Part shown: positions 42,446-50,366 of the stretch, one piece after another
Numbering within the stretch: position 1 is the first letter of the stretch
Layout: each line of letters starts with the position of its first letter
NCBI RefSeq assembly: GCF_000425065.1
Contig: NZ_AULB01000007.1
Coordinates: 186,001 to 250,000 of the forward strand
DNA length: 64,000 bases
Origin: Actinomadura rifamycini DSM 43936
GTDB taxonomy: Bacteria > Actinomycetota > Actinomycetes > Streptosporangiales > Streptosporangiaceae
Direction of reading: 5' to 3'
Notes under the pieces: model-generated
Seen by the model: only the letters and a program-made list of their open reading frames with translations
Told to the model about the DNA's origin: nothing
Database searches by the model: none
Made by a program: the position numbers and the translations under genes

Positions 42446-42811
42446 ATGGCCGAGGGCAGCGTGAGGTGGTTCAACGACGAGCGGGGCTACGGCTTCATCG
42501 TGCCGGACGACGGCGGGCCGGACGTGCGCGTCCGGTCCCGCGCCGTCCGGAGCCCGGGCCTGCCGCTGGAGGACGGCGCGCGGGTGCGGTTCACCGTCGA
42601 GCGCGGCGAGGCCGTCGAGGTCGTGGCACTGGGTGCGCCGGAGGTGCCGCCGGGCCGGGCCGTCCGGGTCGCGATCGGGGCGCTCGTGGTCCTCACGCTG
42701 GCGTGCGCCGTGACGTTCGTCGTCCTGGTGGTGCAGGGCAGCGGGCTGTCGGCGCTGTTCCTGTGCACGCTCGTCGGGGTGGGGTTCGCGCTCGAACGGC
42801 TCGGCGGCTGA
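42446..42811 (+). CDS. Cold-shock-domain protein with C-terminal membrane helices
   Basis: 121 residues. The first 65 residues are a cold-shock domain (EGSVRWFNDERGYGFIVPDD), with RNP1 (GYGFI) intact but the RNP2 motif, usually DVFVHFSAI, changed to DVRVRSRAV, which removes the aromatic nucleic-acid stacking residues. After a short linker two hydrophobic helices follow (IGALVVLTLACAVTFVVLVV; ALFLCTLVGVGFALERL). A membrane-anchored, probably weak or non-RNA-binding variant of the CSD-DUF1294 type. Function unknown. Confidence 0.75.
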   Translation: MAEGSVRWFNDERGYGFIVPDDGGPDVRVRSRAVRSPGLPLEDGARVRFTVERGEAVEVVALGAPEVPPGRAVRVAIGALVVLTLACAVTFVVLVVQGSGLSALFLCTLVGVGFALERLGG

Positions 42812-42891
42812 GCCGGTAGAGGCCGAACCGGTACGCCGCGGACGCCGCCGCCGGCGCGAGGGCCGCGCCGGGACGCCCGCCTGACAGTGCG

Positions 42892-43374
42892 TCAGGCCGT
42901 GGTCGGGGTGCCGGCCGGGCGGTGCCGCACGGCCCGCAGGTGCTGAGCGGGCACGCTGAGCGCGGCCGCCACGAAGACGACCTGCATCAGCGTCCGCGGG
43001 ACGAGCTGGTCCTCCCACGGCAGGTCCGATCGGCTCAGCGCCCAGTGGACGTTCGCCGGGAACATCCCGATCATCAGCAGGCCGAGCCCGCCGGCCGCCC
43101 ACGGCGCGGTCCGTCCCCACAGGAGCGCGGCGGCGCCGGCCAACTCCAGGACGCCGGTCGCGGTGACCAGGAACTCCGGTGCGGGCAGCGCGGGCGGGAC
43201 CATGTCGATCATCTCGTCGCGCATGCCGACGAAGTGCGCGAGCCCGGTCACGGTGAACATCAGCGCCAGGCCGCCGCGCACGGCCACCGGCCACGGCCGC
43301 AGCCGCCGGACCCCGGACCGGCCCGCGACCAGACCCGCCAGCGTGCCTCCGATCAGGAACATCAACGGTGCCAT
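42892..43374 (-). CDS. DoxX family membrane protein
   Basis: 160 residues from the ATG at 43374, with GGAGGAGG upstream. Four membrane helices with DoxX-like features: GGLALMFTVTGLAHFVGMRD, VTATGVLELAGAAALLWGRT, then GMFPANVHWALS. DoxX proteins are linked to thiosulfate oxidation or membrane redox complexes; many stand-alone copies like this have no known role. A promoter with an unusually long spacer is upstream. Confidence 0.82.
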   Translation of the reverse strand: MAPLMFLIGGTLAGLVAGRSGVRRLRPWPVAVRGGLALMFTVTGLAHFVGMRDEMIDMVPPALPAPEFLVTATGVLELAGAAALLWGRTAPWAAGGLGLLMIGMFPANVHWALSRSDLPWEDQLVPRTLMQVVFVAAALSVPAQHLRAVRHRPAGTPTTA

Positions 43375-43408
43375 TGCGGTGCCTCCTCCACTTGAACTTG
43401 ACACTGTC

Positions 43409-43439
43409 TAGATTCGCTCGCGCGCCCCCATCTTGTCAA
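43409..43439 (-). promoter_or_regulatory. Candidate promoter of the DoxX gene with a 19-bp spacer
   Basis: On the minus strand, a perfect TTGACA (43439-43434) is followed after 19 nt by AATCTA (43414-43409), 35 nt before the start at 43374. A 19-bp spacer is typical of promoters activated by MerR proteins or needing an activator. GACACTGTC (43400-43408), a small palindrome, lies just downstream. Confidence 0.4.
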
Positions 43440-43621
43440 TGCCTAGATGAGGATCCGCGTGCGGGCGGGCGAAGTTCGACGCCCGGGTGGCCTCCGCCTT
43501 ACCTTTGAGTCACTCTGTGTTGCACCGATGTAGCTGTACGTAATTCCTCGGATACCGGCACTTCGATGGATCGTCACACAATGTAGCCACACCGATGTGC
43601 ACCGTCACACATGGAGGGTTC

Positions 43622-43855
43622 ATGAGCCTGAAGAAGGCCGCAGTCGTCGCCGCGCTCGCGGGCGCCACGCTCTCGACGGGGGCGTTCGTCACCCCGGCCC
43701 ACGCCGCGAGCTGGCACAACACCGGGCAGACGTTCTACTGGTACGCGAGCTGCAAGGCCGCCGGCGAGGCGGGCGTGCGCTCCGGCTGGCAGTCCTACGA
43801 CTGCAAGGGCAGCTCCGCGCCGTGGGCCAGCTACGAGCTGTGGGGCCTGTACTGA
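43622..43855 (+). CDS. Small secreted two-cysteine protein
   Basis: 77 residues; GGAGGG 5 nt before the ATG. A clear signal peptide (MSLKKAAVVAALAGATLSTG, then AFVTPAHA) would release a 49-residue protein beginning ASWHNTGQTF. The mature part has two Cys (YASCKAAGE; SYDCKGSS), one possible disulfide, and eleven aromatic residues (YWY, WQSY, WASYELWGLY). Its pattern is common among small exported actinobacterial proteins of unknown role. Its own promoter region has repeated short motifs, and a hairpin follows the stop. Confidence 0.75.
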   Translation: MSLKKAAVVAALAGATLSTGAFVTPAHAASWHNTGQTFYWYASCKAAGEAGVRSGWQSYDCKGSSAPWASYELWGLY

Positions 43856-43874
43856 TCACCGCTCCCGGATGACC

Positions 43875-43922
43875 GGAGGCCGTTCCCGCTCGCGCCGGCG
43901 GGGGCGGCCTCCGCCGTGCCCG
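43875..43922 (+). terminator. Hairpin after the small secreted protein gene
   Basis: GGAGGCCG (43875-43882) pairs perfectly with CGGCCTCC (43915-43922); the intervening 32 nt contain further G/C pairing. It lies 19 nt after the stop and before the LysR gene. No U-tract. Confidence 0.5.
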
Positions 43923-43994
43923 GTCCGCCGGACGTCCGGGCGCGCGAGGACATGGGGACGGGGGCGAACCCGGAGATCGTGTGACGATCTCCGG

Positions 43995-44897
43995 ATGGAG
44001 CTCCAGCAGATACGTTACGTCGTCGCCGTCGCGGAGACGAGCAGTTTCACCCGGGCCGCCGAGCGGTGCCTGGTCGTCCAGTCCGCGCTGAGCCACCAGG
44101 TCGCGCGGCTGGAGCGGGAGCTCGGCGCGCGGCTGTTCGAGCGCACCAGCCGCCGGGTGCGGCTGACCCCGGCCGGGGAGGCGTTCCTCCCCGCGGCCCG
44201 GCAGTGCCTGGAGGCCGCCGAGCGCGCGGCCGCCGAGGTCGCGGCGGCCGTCGGGGAGATCCGCGGACGGCTCGCGGTGGGCCTGATCCCGACGGTCGCG
44301 GCGGTCGACGTCCCGGCCGCGCTGCGCGACTTCCGCGGCCGGTACCCGCACGTGCGGATCAGCCTGCGGGTGGGCGCGAGCGAGGAGCTGGCCGAGCAGG
44401 TCCGGGAGGGGCGGCTCGACATCGCCTTCCTCGGGCTGCCGACGACCGCGCGGCCGCGCGGCGTCGCCGCCCGCGAGCTCGCCCGCGACCGGCTCGTCGC
44501 GGTGGTCGCGCCGGACCACCCCCTCGCGGGCGAACCGGCGGTCGACCTGCGGCGGCTCGCGTCCGAGGTGTTCGTCGACCTGCCCGCCGGGACGGCCGGG
44601 CGCGCCCAGTCCGACCTGGCGTTCGCGGCCGCCGGGCTCGACCGGGACGTCGCGTTCGAGGTGACCAGCGCGGAATTCATCGACCGGCTCGTCGGGCAGA
44701 ACCTCGGCGTGGCGATGCTCCCGTCCGCCTACGTCCCCCGGCTCACCGGCGTCACCACGATCGAGGTGACGGACGCGCCGGCCCGCGTCGAGCACGCCGT
44801 GTGGAGCCGGTTCGGCCGCACCCCGGCGACGTCCGCCTTCCTCGCCGTCCTCGGCATCGACCCCGACCCCGGCGCGGAGGCCGAGACCGGCAAGTGA
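43995..44897 (+). CDS. LysR family transcriptional regulator
   Basis: 300 residues. N-terminal winged helix (MELQQIRYVVAVAETSSFTR, then AAERCLVVQSALSHQVARLE), linker helix, and the periplasmic-binding-like effector domain (GRLAVGLIPTVAAVDVPAAL; REGRLDIAFLGLPTT). The pattern resembles LysR activators of aromatic or amino-acid metabolism. It is directly upstream of, and in the same direction as, the cucumopine-synthase-like gene. The 99-nt gap is AT-rich and contains an inverted repeat, so it probably activates that gene set. Confidence 0.92.
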   Translation: MELQQIRYVVAVAETSSFTRAAERCLVVQSALSHQVARLERELGARLFERTSRRVRLTPAGEAFLPAARQCLEAAERAAAEVAAAVGEIRGRLAVGLIPTVAAVDVPAALRDFRGRYPHVRISLRVGASEELAEQVREGRLDIAFLGLPTTARPRGVAARELARDRLVAVVAPDHPLAGEPAVDLRRLASEVFVDLPAGTAGRAQSDLAFAAAGLDRDVAFEVTSAEFIDRLVGQNLGVAMLPSAYVPRLTGVTTIEVTDAPARVEHAVWSRFGRTPATSAFLAVLGIDPDPGAEAETGK

Positions 44898-44898
44898 T

Positions 44899-44921
44899 CT
44901 ATGCGCATTTTACTTCCATAG
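44899..44921. promoter_or_regulatory. Inverted repeat in the AT-rich gap after LysR
   Basis: CTATG (44899-44903) and CATAG (44917-44921) with a 13-nt spacer (a T-N11-A-sized dyad of LysR type), within the only AT-rich stretch between 44.0 and 48.2 kb. A possible LysR binding site for the downstream genes. Confidence 0.4.
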
Positions 44922-44996
44922 TGTAATCAATCACGCACTCTCGGTTGCATCACGCGTGCGAGGGATGTTCGGGCGGTATCTCACCTGGGGGCAGGC

Positions 44997-45941
44997 GTGC
45001 GGGACAGACGGATCCAGATCGAGTGGGCGGAGCTCGGCATCACGGTGAGCGCGGAGCTGGACGGGCGCAACCCGGCGCTCGCCGACGCCCTGTGGAACGC
45101 GCTGCCGTACCGCAGCCTGCAAGGCCACGCCCTGGTGGCCGGGCACCACCTCTTCCACGTCGCGCCGGTGCACGAGCTGCTGCACCTGCCCGCCGAGCAG
45201 AAGGTGGACCGGCGGACCGTCCCCGACGGCACCGTGTTCTGCTCGCGCCTCCAGCACCTCGGCATCAAGTACGGGGAGCTCACCGAGCCGATGCCCGCGA
45301 CACCGGTCGGGCGGGTGCGCGCGGCCGACCTGGACGCCCTCGCCGAGGCGGGACGCGCGGTGTGGGACGCGGTGTACTCGTCCAAGCGGCCCGTGTTCGC
45401 CGAGGTGGCCCGGCACGGCGAGGAGGACGGCGAGTGCCGGGTTCCGCGGCTGGAGGCCGCGGACCCGACGGTCGACGCGCTGATCGGCAAGGTGCACGCC
45501 GAGACCGAACGCGTCTGGACGCACCCGCCGGAGGAGCTCGTCGAGCTGCACGAGGGCCGGATCGCCTCCCGCGCGGGCAGCTTCGACACCGTCCTGACCA
45601 CGCTGCTGTTCGTCAACGGCGAGACCCGGCCGCTCGGCTACTGCGCCTACGGCGGCCTGGTGCGCGCCGCCGCCGAGGAGATGCCGCTGGACTGCCTGCG
45701 GCAGATGGCCCGCATCCTCACCGCGACCCCGGCGGAGTTCCTCGGCTACTGCGGGCTGGAGACGCTGCACCACTTCGCCGAGAGCGCGCTCGACGCCGCC
45801 GGCCGGATCGAGCGGCGCGCGGACTTCCTCGCCCTCATGGCGCAGATGGCCCTCTACGTGAACTGCCTGGGCGGCTGGAACCTCCAGCTGTTCCCGTGGA
45901 GCGTGGGCCACCACCTGCGCCGGGAGGCGTGCCCGGCATGA
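44997..45941 (+). CDS. Cucumopine-synthase-like protein (cyclophilin-like plus helical bundle)
   Basis: 314 residues, GTG start. The N-terminal ~120 residues read as a DUF3830/cyclophilin-like barrel: IQIEWAELGITVSAELDGRN, LWNALPYRSLQGHALVAGHH, GTVFCSRLQHLGIKYGELTE. The rest is a helical bundle (TLLFVNGETRPLGYCAYGGL; LDCLRQMARILTATPAEFLG; ALYVNCLGGWNLQLFPWS). This two-part layout matches, as far as I can judge without a search, cucumopine synthase of Agrobacterium, which condenses an amino acid with a 2-oxo acid. The stop overlaps the next gene as ATGA, so it is translated with the DAO-P450 fusion. A condensation step is inferred. Confidence 0.6.
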   Translation: MRDRRIQIEWAELGITVSAELDGRNPALADALWNALPYRSLQGHALVAGHHLFHVAPVHELLHLPAEQKVDRRTVPDGTVFCSRLQHLGIKYGELTEPMPATPVGRVRAADLDALAEAGRAVWDAVYSSKRPVFAEVARHGEEDGECRVPRLEAADPTVDALIGKVHAETERVWTHPPEELVELHEGRIASRAGSFDTVLTTLLFVNGETRPLGYCAYGGLVRAAAEEMPLDCLRQMARILTATPAEFLGYCGLETLHHFAESALDAAGRIERRADFLALMAQMALYVNCLGGWNLQLFPWSVGHHLRREACPA

Positions 45942-48202
45942 CCGGGGCGGTGGTCATCGGCGGCGGGGTGATCGGCCTGTCGATCGCCGCGCACCTCGCC
46001 CGGGACGGCGTCGCGACGACGCTGCTGGAGCGCGGCGAGCTGGGGTCGGGGGCCTCCCGGGCCACCGCCGACGTGCTGCGCTCCTACTTCGCGGGCGACC
46101 CCGACGGCTCCCGCCTCGCCGCGCGCAGCCTGCGGGCCTACGCCGCGGCCGGGCTGCCGATGCGGCGCGTCGGGTACCTGGTGCTGTTCACCGAGCCCGA
46201 GCAGGTCGCGGCGTTCGAGGCGGAGCTGCCCGCGCAGCGGGACGCGGGCGTCCGGGTGGAGCTGGTCGGCGCCGACGAGGCGCGGCGCCGCAACCCGCTG
46301 GTCGACGAGCCCGGCCTGCTCGCCGCCGCCTGGTCGCCCGACGCCTTCGTGAGCGACACGCGCCGGATCGTCCGGCACTTCGCGGACGAGGCCCGGCGGG
46401 CGGGCGCGGTCCTGCGCACGCACTGCGAGGCCACCTCGGTGGACGCCGCGGCCGGACGCGTCGAGACACCGGACGGGCCCGTCACCGCGGGGGCGATCGT
46501 GTGCGCCGCCGGGGCGTGGTCCCCCCGGATCGCGGCGGCCGCCGGGGTGGACGTCCCCCTGACGGGCGCGGCCGTGCAGGAACTCCTGCTCACCGGCCCG
46601 GTCCCCGGCCTGCCGGACATCCCGGTGACCCTGCACGCCGCCAGCGGGCTGCTGACCCGGGCCCGCGAGGGCGCGCTGCTGATCGGCATGGGGCACCCGG
46701 GGTCCGACCGCGAGGAGTGGCTCGCGCGGGTGAAGTCGCAGCTCGCCCGCACCTACCCGGCCGCCGACCCGGCGGACCTGCGGACGGCGGTGACCGGCCC
46801 CAGGGACGCCAGCCCCGACCGGTCGGCGTTCATCGGCCGCCGCCCCGGCACCCCCGCCTTCCTGTACGCCGCCGGCTTCTCCGGCCACGGGCTGTGCCAG
46901 GCGCCCGCCGCCGGAGAGCTGGTCAGCGCCCTCTACCACGGCCGCGCCCCCGCCGTCCCCGCGGACCGCCTCGCCGCCGCCCGGATCCGCCCGGACCGGA
47001 TCGCCGTCGACGGCCGGATGCGCGACGTGCACGCCCAGAACGAGCGGCTGCGCCGCGCGGGCCCGGTCGTCCCGGTCGAGCTGCCGGGGCCGGTGCGCGC
47101 GTGGGCCGTCACCCGCCACGACACCCTGCAGGCGGCGCTCGTCCACCCGGACCTGTCGAAGGAGCTGCGGCACTGGGCCGACTGGTCGGCGGGCCGGGTC
47201 CCGCGCGACTGGCCGCTGAACAACATCGTCACCGCCCAGTCCATGATCACCAAGGAGGGGGCGGAGCACCGCCGGCTGCGGGCGCTCGTCGGCAAGGCGT
47301 TCGGCGCGCGGCGCGTCGACCGGCTCCGGCCCCGCGTCGCCCACCACGCCGCCGCGCTCCTCGCGGAGCTGGCGCACCGCGCGCCCGGCCCGGTCGACCT
47401 CCGCCGGCACTACGCCTACCCGCTCCCCCGCAACGTCATCTGCGAGCTCGTCGGCATGCCCGAGACCTGGCACACCGACCTGCGCAAACTCACCGACGCG
47501 CTGATCCGCGTCACCGACGACGCCGACTACGCGACGTCCCGCATGGGCACCCTGCGCGAACTGTTCGCCGAGGTCATCGACCTGCGCCGCCGCGAGCCCG
47601 GCGACGACCTGACGAGCGCGCTGATCGCCGTCCGCGACGAGGAGGGGAACCGGCTCACCGAGCGGGAGCTGCACGACATGGTGATGACCCTGTTCATCGC
47701 CGGGCACGAGACGACCATTAACCTGATCACCAACGCCGTCCGCGCCCTCCTGGCGCATCCCGGCGAGCTGGCGCGGCTGCGCGCCGGGACGCTCCCGTGG
47801 AGCGCGGCCGTCGAGGAGACCCTCCGCTGGGACTCCCCGGTCGCCTTCTTCCCGATGCGCTACGCCACCCGGGACGTCGACCTGGACGGCGTCCGCGTCG
47901 CCGCGGGCGACGCCGTCGTGGCCTGCTACGCCGCCGCGGGCCGCGACGAGCGCCGCTACGAGGACGCGGCCGCGTTCCGGCCGTCCGATCCCGCGCCGGA
48001 CCACCTGTCGTTCGGGCACGGCGAGCACTTCTGCCTGGGCGCCGCGCTGGCCAGGATGGAGGCGGAGACCGCCCTCGAATCCCTGTTCACCGCCTTCCCC
48101 GACCTCGCGCCCGCCGACGCGTCCGGGAAGCCGGAGCCGCTGGCGACCCCGCTGAGCAACAGCACCCGCACCCTGCCCGTCCTCCTCGGCCCCCCGGCGT
48201 GA
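45938..48202 (+). CDS. FAD-dependent amine oxidase (DAO family) fused to a cytochrome P450
   Basis: One uninterrupted frame of 754 residues. Residues 1-355 are a DAO-type flavoenzyme: VVIGGGVIGLSIAAHLARDG (FAD loop), LLERGELGSGASRATADVLR, CAAGAWSPRIAAAAGVDVPL, and YAAGFSGHGLCQAPAAGELV at the end. Residues about 362-754 are a P450: VHAQNERLRRAGPV, I-helix FIAGHETTINL, ExxR in EETLRWDSP, and haem loop FGHGEHFCLG with Cys 699. Only ~10 residues link the two; Met 361 could start a free P450, but no stop precedes it. The FAD half would oxidise a C-N bond and the P450 hydroxylate or couple the product. It overlaps the upstream gene by 4 nt. A lost stop codon or sequencing error is the main alternative. 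Confidence 0.82.
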   Translation: MTGAVVIGGGVIGLSIAAHLARDGVATTLLERGELGSGASRATADVLRSYFAGDPDGSRLAARSLRAYAAAGLPMRRVGYLVLFTEPEQVAAFEAELPAQRDAGVRVELVGADEARRRNPLVDEPGLLAAAWSPDAFVSDTRRIVRHFADEARRAGAVLRTHCEATSVDAAAGRVETPDGPVTAGAIVCAAGAWSPRIAAAAGVDVPLTGAAVQELLLTGPVPGLPDIPVTLHAASGLLTRAREGALLIGMGHPGSDREEWLARVKSQLARTYPAADPADLRTAVTGPRDASPDRSAFIGRRPGTPAFLYAAGFSGHGLCQAPAAGELVSALYHGRAPAVPADRLAAARIRPDRIAVDGRMRDVHAQNERLRRAGPVVPVELPGPVRAWAVTRHDTLQAALVHPDLSKELRHWADWSAGRVPRDWPLNNIVTAQSMITKEGAEHRRLRALVGKAFGARRVDRLRPRVAHHAAALLAELAHRAPGPVDLRRHYAYPLPRNVICELVGMPETWHTDLRKLTDALIRVTDDADYATSRMGTLRELFAEVIDLRRREPGDDLTSALIAVRDEEGNRLTERELHDMVMTLFIAGHETTINLITNAVRALLAHPGELARLRAGTLPWSAAVEETLRWDSPVAFFPMRYATRDVDLDGVRVAAGDAVVACYAAAGRDERRYEDAAAFRPSDPAPDHLSFGHGEHFCLGAALARMEAETALESLFTAFPDLAPADASGKPEPLATPLSNSTRTLPVLLGPPA

Positions 48203-48383
48203 CGACGGCCGGGGGCGGACCGTGGCGGTCGACCGGTTCGCTGGGGAGGCTCTCGCAACCCCGTGAGTGATCCTCGTTTGAGGGTTCGCCCGGCACCAGG
48301 CGCCTAAAAGCCGCCGAAGGTTAGACCGAGGGTTCAACGATACGGTCGAAGTACCCCCGTTCCCCCGGTTGAAGGCTGGTGCC

Positions 48384-48923
48384 ATGGCGGACGACGCCGC
48401 GACGATCGAGCTCTCCCTGCCCGAACTCCGCGAGGTGACGGGCTTCGCGGCGGCGTGCGCGGCCCCCGCGCTGGCGCTCTTCGAGGACGCGCGCCCCGGC
48501 GACGGACGTCCGCGCGCCGCGCTCGACGCCGCGCGGGCGTTCGCGGCGGACGCCCGGCGGACCAAGCTGCTGCGCGACACCGCGTGGGCGGCGCACCGCG
48601 CGGCCCAGGAGGCCCGCGACGCGGGGCACGCCGCGGCGGGCGAGGCCGCGCGCGCCGCCCTGGCCGCGGCCAGTGCCGCCTACCTGCACCCCCTGGCGAA
48701 GGCCACGCAGGTCAAGCACATACTCGGCGCCGCCGCCCACGCGGCGCGGGCGTTCGAGCTGGCCGCCGGAGACGACCCCGCCGCCGGGGCCGAACATCTC
48801 GCGACGGCCCGGACCCTCGCCCGTCCCGCCGTCGTGGCCGTCCTGCGCCGCTACCCGCCCGCTCCCCCGGGCGGCGCACGGCCCGGCGAGCTGATGCGCG
48901 GGCTCGACGCATCGCTCCGCTGA
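48384..48923 (+). CDS. Imm-5-like putative immunity protein
   Basis: 179 residues, all-helical and Ala-rich. It opens ELSLPELREVTGFAAACAAP, then ALDAARAFAADARRTKLLRD, and the most conserved stretch is AYLHPLAKATQVKHILGAAA. This pattern is that of the Imm-5-like family, proposed as immunity proteins for polymorphic toxins or as solitary helical proteins. No toxin gene is next to it. Upstream, GAGGGTTC occurs twice (48280-48287 and 48328-48335), perhaps regulator sites. The start at 48384 is preferred over one 5 codons upstream. Confidence 0.7.
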   Translation: MADDAATIELSLPELREVTGFAAACAAPALALFEDARPGDGRPRAALDAARAFAADARRTKLLRDTAWAAHRAAQEARDAGHAAAGEAARAALAAASAAYLHPLAKATQVKHILGAAAHAARAFELAAGDDPAAGAEHLATARTLARPAVVAVLRRYPPAPPGGARPGELMRGLDASLR

Positions 48924-48948
48924 CCGCCCCCACCGACGGCGCTACGCT
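48920..48948 (+). promoter_or_regulatory. Promoter for a leaderless PLP-enzyme transcript
   Basis: CTGACC (48920-48925), a 17-nt spacer and TACGCT (48943-48948), with the GTG start 8 nt after the -10 box. There is no ribosome site. The spacing is the classic one for leaderless actinobacterial genes. Confidence 0.55.
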
Positions 48949-48956
48949 GCCGTACC

Positions 48957-49913
48957 GTGAGTGGGACGCGCCTCGACGGCGCCCGCATCCGGGACGCGCG
49001 CCGGGTGATCGATCCGGTCTTCCTCGACAGCCCGCTGTACCGCTGCGAGGCGCTGGAGCGCGTCCTCGGGTGCGCGGTGAGCATCAAGCTGGAGACGGCG
49101 AACCCGGTCCGCTGCTTCAAGGCGCGCGGCACCGAGGTCGTCGCGAGCCGGCTCGCCCGCGAGGGGCCGCACGCCGCCGTCTGCGCGAGCGCGGGCAACC
49201 TCGGCCAGGCCCTCGCGTGGTCGGGCCGCGCCCGGGGGCTCGACGTGACCGTCGTGGCGTCGCGCGCCGCGCCCGCCGCCAAGCTCGACCGCATCCGCGC
49301 GCTGGACGCCCGGCTGGAGCTCGTGGACGGCGACTTCGACACGGCCCGCGACCGCGCGGCGGCCATCGCGCGGCACGACGGCGTCCGCCTCGTCGAAGAC
49401 AGCCTCGACCTCGAGACCTGCGAGGGCGCCGCGACCATCGGCCTCGAACTCGCGGACGCGCCGTTCGACGCCGTCCTCATCGCGCTCGGCGGCGGGGCGC
49501 TCGCCACCGGCGTCGGCCACGTGGTGAAGAACCGGACCCCGGCGGCCGAGGTGGTCTGCGTCCAGCCGCTCGGGGCGCCGGCGATGACGTACTCGTGGCA
49601 CCGGCGGCGCGTCGTCACCACCGGCCCGACCGACACCATCGCCGACGGCGTCGCGGGCCGCCGTCCGATCCCGGCCGTCCTGGACGACCTCCTGGCGGTC
49701 GCCGACGACGCCGTCCTCGTGCGGGAGTCGTCGATCGTCGCCGGCATGCGGCTGCTGTTCGACCACGCCGGCCTGGTGGTCGAGCCGTCCGCCGCGCTCG
49801 GCGTCGCGGCGATCCTCGAGGACCCCGCCCGGTTCGCCGACCGGCACGTGGTCACCGTCGTCTGCGGCGGCAACGTCGACCTGGACGCCTACCGCCGCTG
49901 GGTCGGCGTCTAG
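48957..49913 (+). CDS. PLP-dependent threonine/serine dehydratase-like enzyme
   Basis: 318 residues, GTG start. Fold-type II PLP enzyme: the cofactor Lys is K55 in VRCFKARGTE, the substrate-binding loop CASAGNLGQALAWSGRARGL follows, and the glycine loop IALGGGALATGVGHV binds the phosphate. No C-terminal ACT domain, so it is of the short, unregulated kind (catabolic dehydratase or related lyase). Acts on Ser/Thr or a derivative in the cytoplasm. Its 3' end overlaps the convergent NTF2-like gene by 4 bp. Confidence 0.85.
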   Translation: MSGTRLDGARIRDARRVIDPVFLDSPLYRCEALERVLGCAVSIKLETANPVRCFKARGTEVVASRLAREGPHAAVCASAGNLGQALAWSGRARGLDVTVVASRAAPAAKLDRIRALDARLELVDGDFDTARDRAAAIARHDGVRLVEDSLDLETCEGAATIGLELADAPFDAVLIALGGGALATGVGHVVKNRTPAAEVVCVQPLGAPAMTYSWHRRRVVTTGPTDTIADGVAGRRPIPAVLDDLLAVADDAVLVRESSIVAGMRLLFDHAGLVVEPSAALGVAAILEDPARFADRHVVTVVCGGNVDLDAYRRWVGV

Positions 49914-50317
49914 ACGTCGTCCCAGGCCGCCGAGGCCATCTTCCACCCCGCGCTCGTCCGGACGAACTGGGTCGTCTGCCGTCCGGCGCCCTCGAACCAT
50001 GCGCCGTCACGGTAGCCGGACTTGCCGTAGGCGCTGAACCGGTGCGCTATCGAACCGAAGATCTCCGTCTCCTCGGCGATCTCCCATTCGGAGAACTCGG
50101 TCAGCGTCCCGTCGGTGAGCATCTCCTGCCGGGGGGCGATGAACGAGTCGATGTCGTAGACCTCGGTCTCGCCGCCGACGTTCTTGATGATCACGGCTTG
50201 CGGCAGGAACATCTCGCGGATGACGCCGAGGTTCGGCCCGGTGCCGCCGACGTTCGCGAACGCGCCGAACAGGGCGCGCATCATCCGGTCGAGTTCGTCC
50301 TTGACCTCGGTGTCCAT
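49910..50317 (-). CDS. NTF2-like/SgcJ-type small protein
   Basis: 135 residues from the ATG at 50317 (GGGAGGTCTT upstream). A cone-shaped alpha+beta fold of the SnoaL/DUF4440 type: LDRMMRALFGAFANVGGTGP, ITEMFLP-like IREMFLPQAVIIKNVGGETE, and FVRTSAGWKMASAAWDDV at the end. Members serve as cyclases, isomerases or ketosteroid-isomerase-like proteins; many have no known activity. It is divergent from a TetR gene with a 16-bp perfect palindrome between them, so it is probably a repressed stress or detoxification gene. Confidence 0.8.
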   Translation of the reverse strand: MDTEVKDELDRMMRALFGAFANVGGTGPNLGVIREMFLPQAVIIKNVGGETEVYDIDSFIAPRQEMLTDGTLTEFSEWEIAEETEIFGSIAHRFSAYGKSGYRDGAWFEGAGRQTTQFVRTSAGWKMASAAWDDV

Positions 50318-50332
50318 AAGACCTCCCATTTC

Positions 50333-50348
50333 CATAACACGTGTTATG
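50333..50348. promoter_or_regulatory. Perfect 16-bp palindrome, candidate TetR operator
   Basis: CATAACACGTGTTATG is identical to its reverse complement and lies in the 49-bp gap between the NTF2-like and TetR genes. Typical size for a TetR dimer site. Confidence 0.7.
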
Positions 50349-50366
50349 TGAATGTAGCCTGTCGGC

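Noticed and set aside
44945..45937. Extension of the DAO-P450 frame upstream to 44945
   Set aside because: It would overlap the whole cucumopine-synthase-like gene in another frame and adds only Arg/Pro-rich sequence. The ATG at 45938 has the FAD loop directly after it and a 4-nt overlap with the preceding gene.
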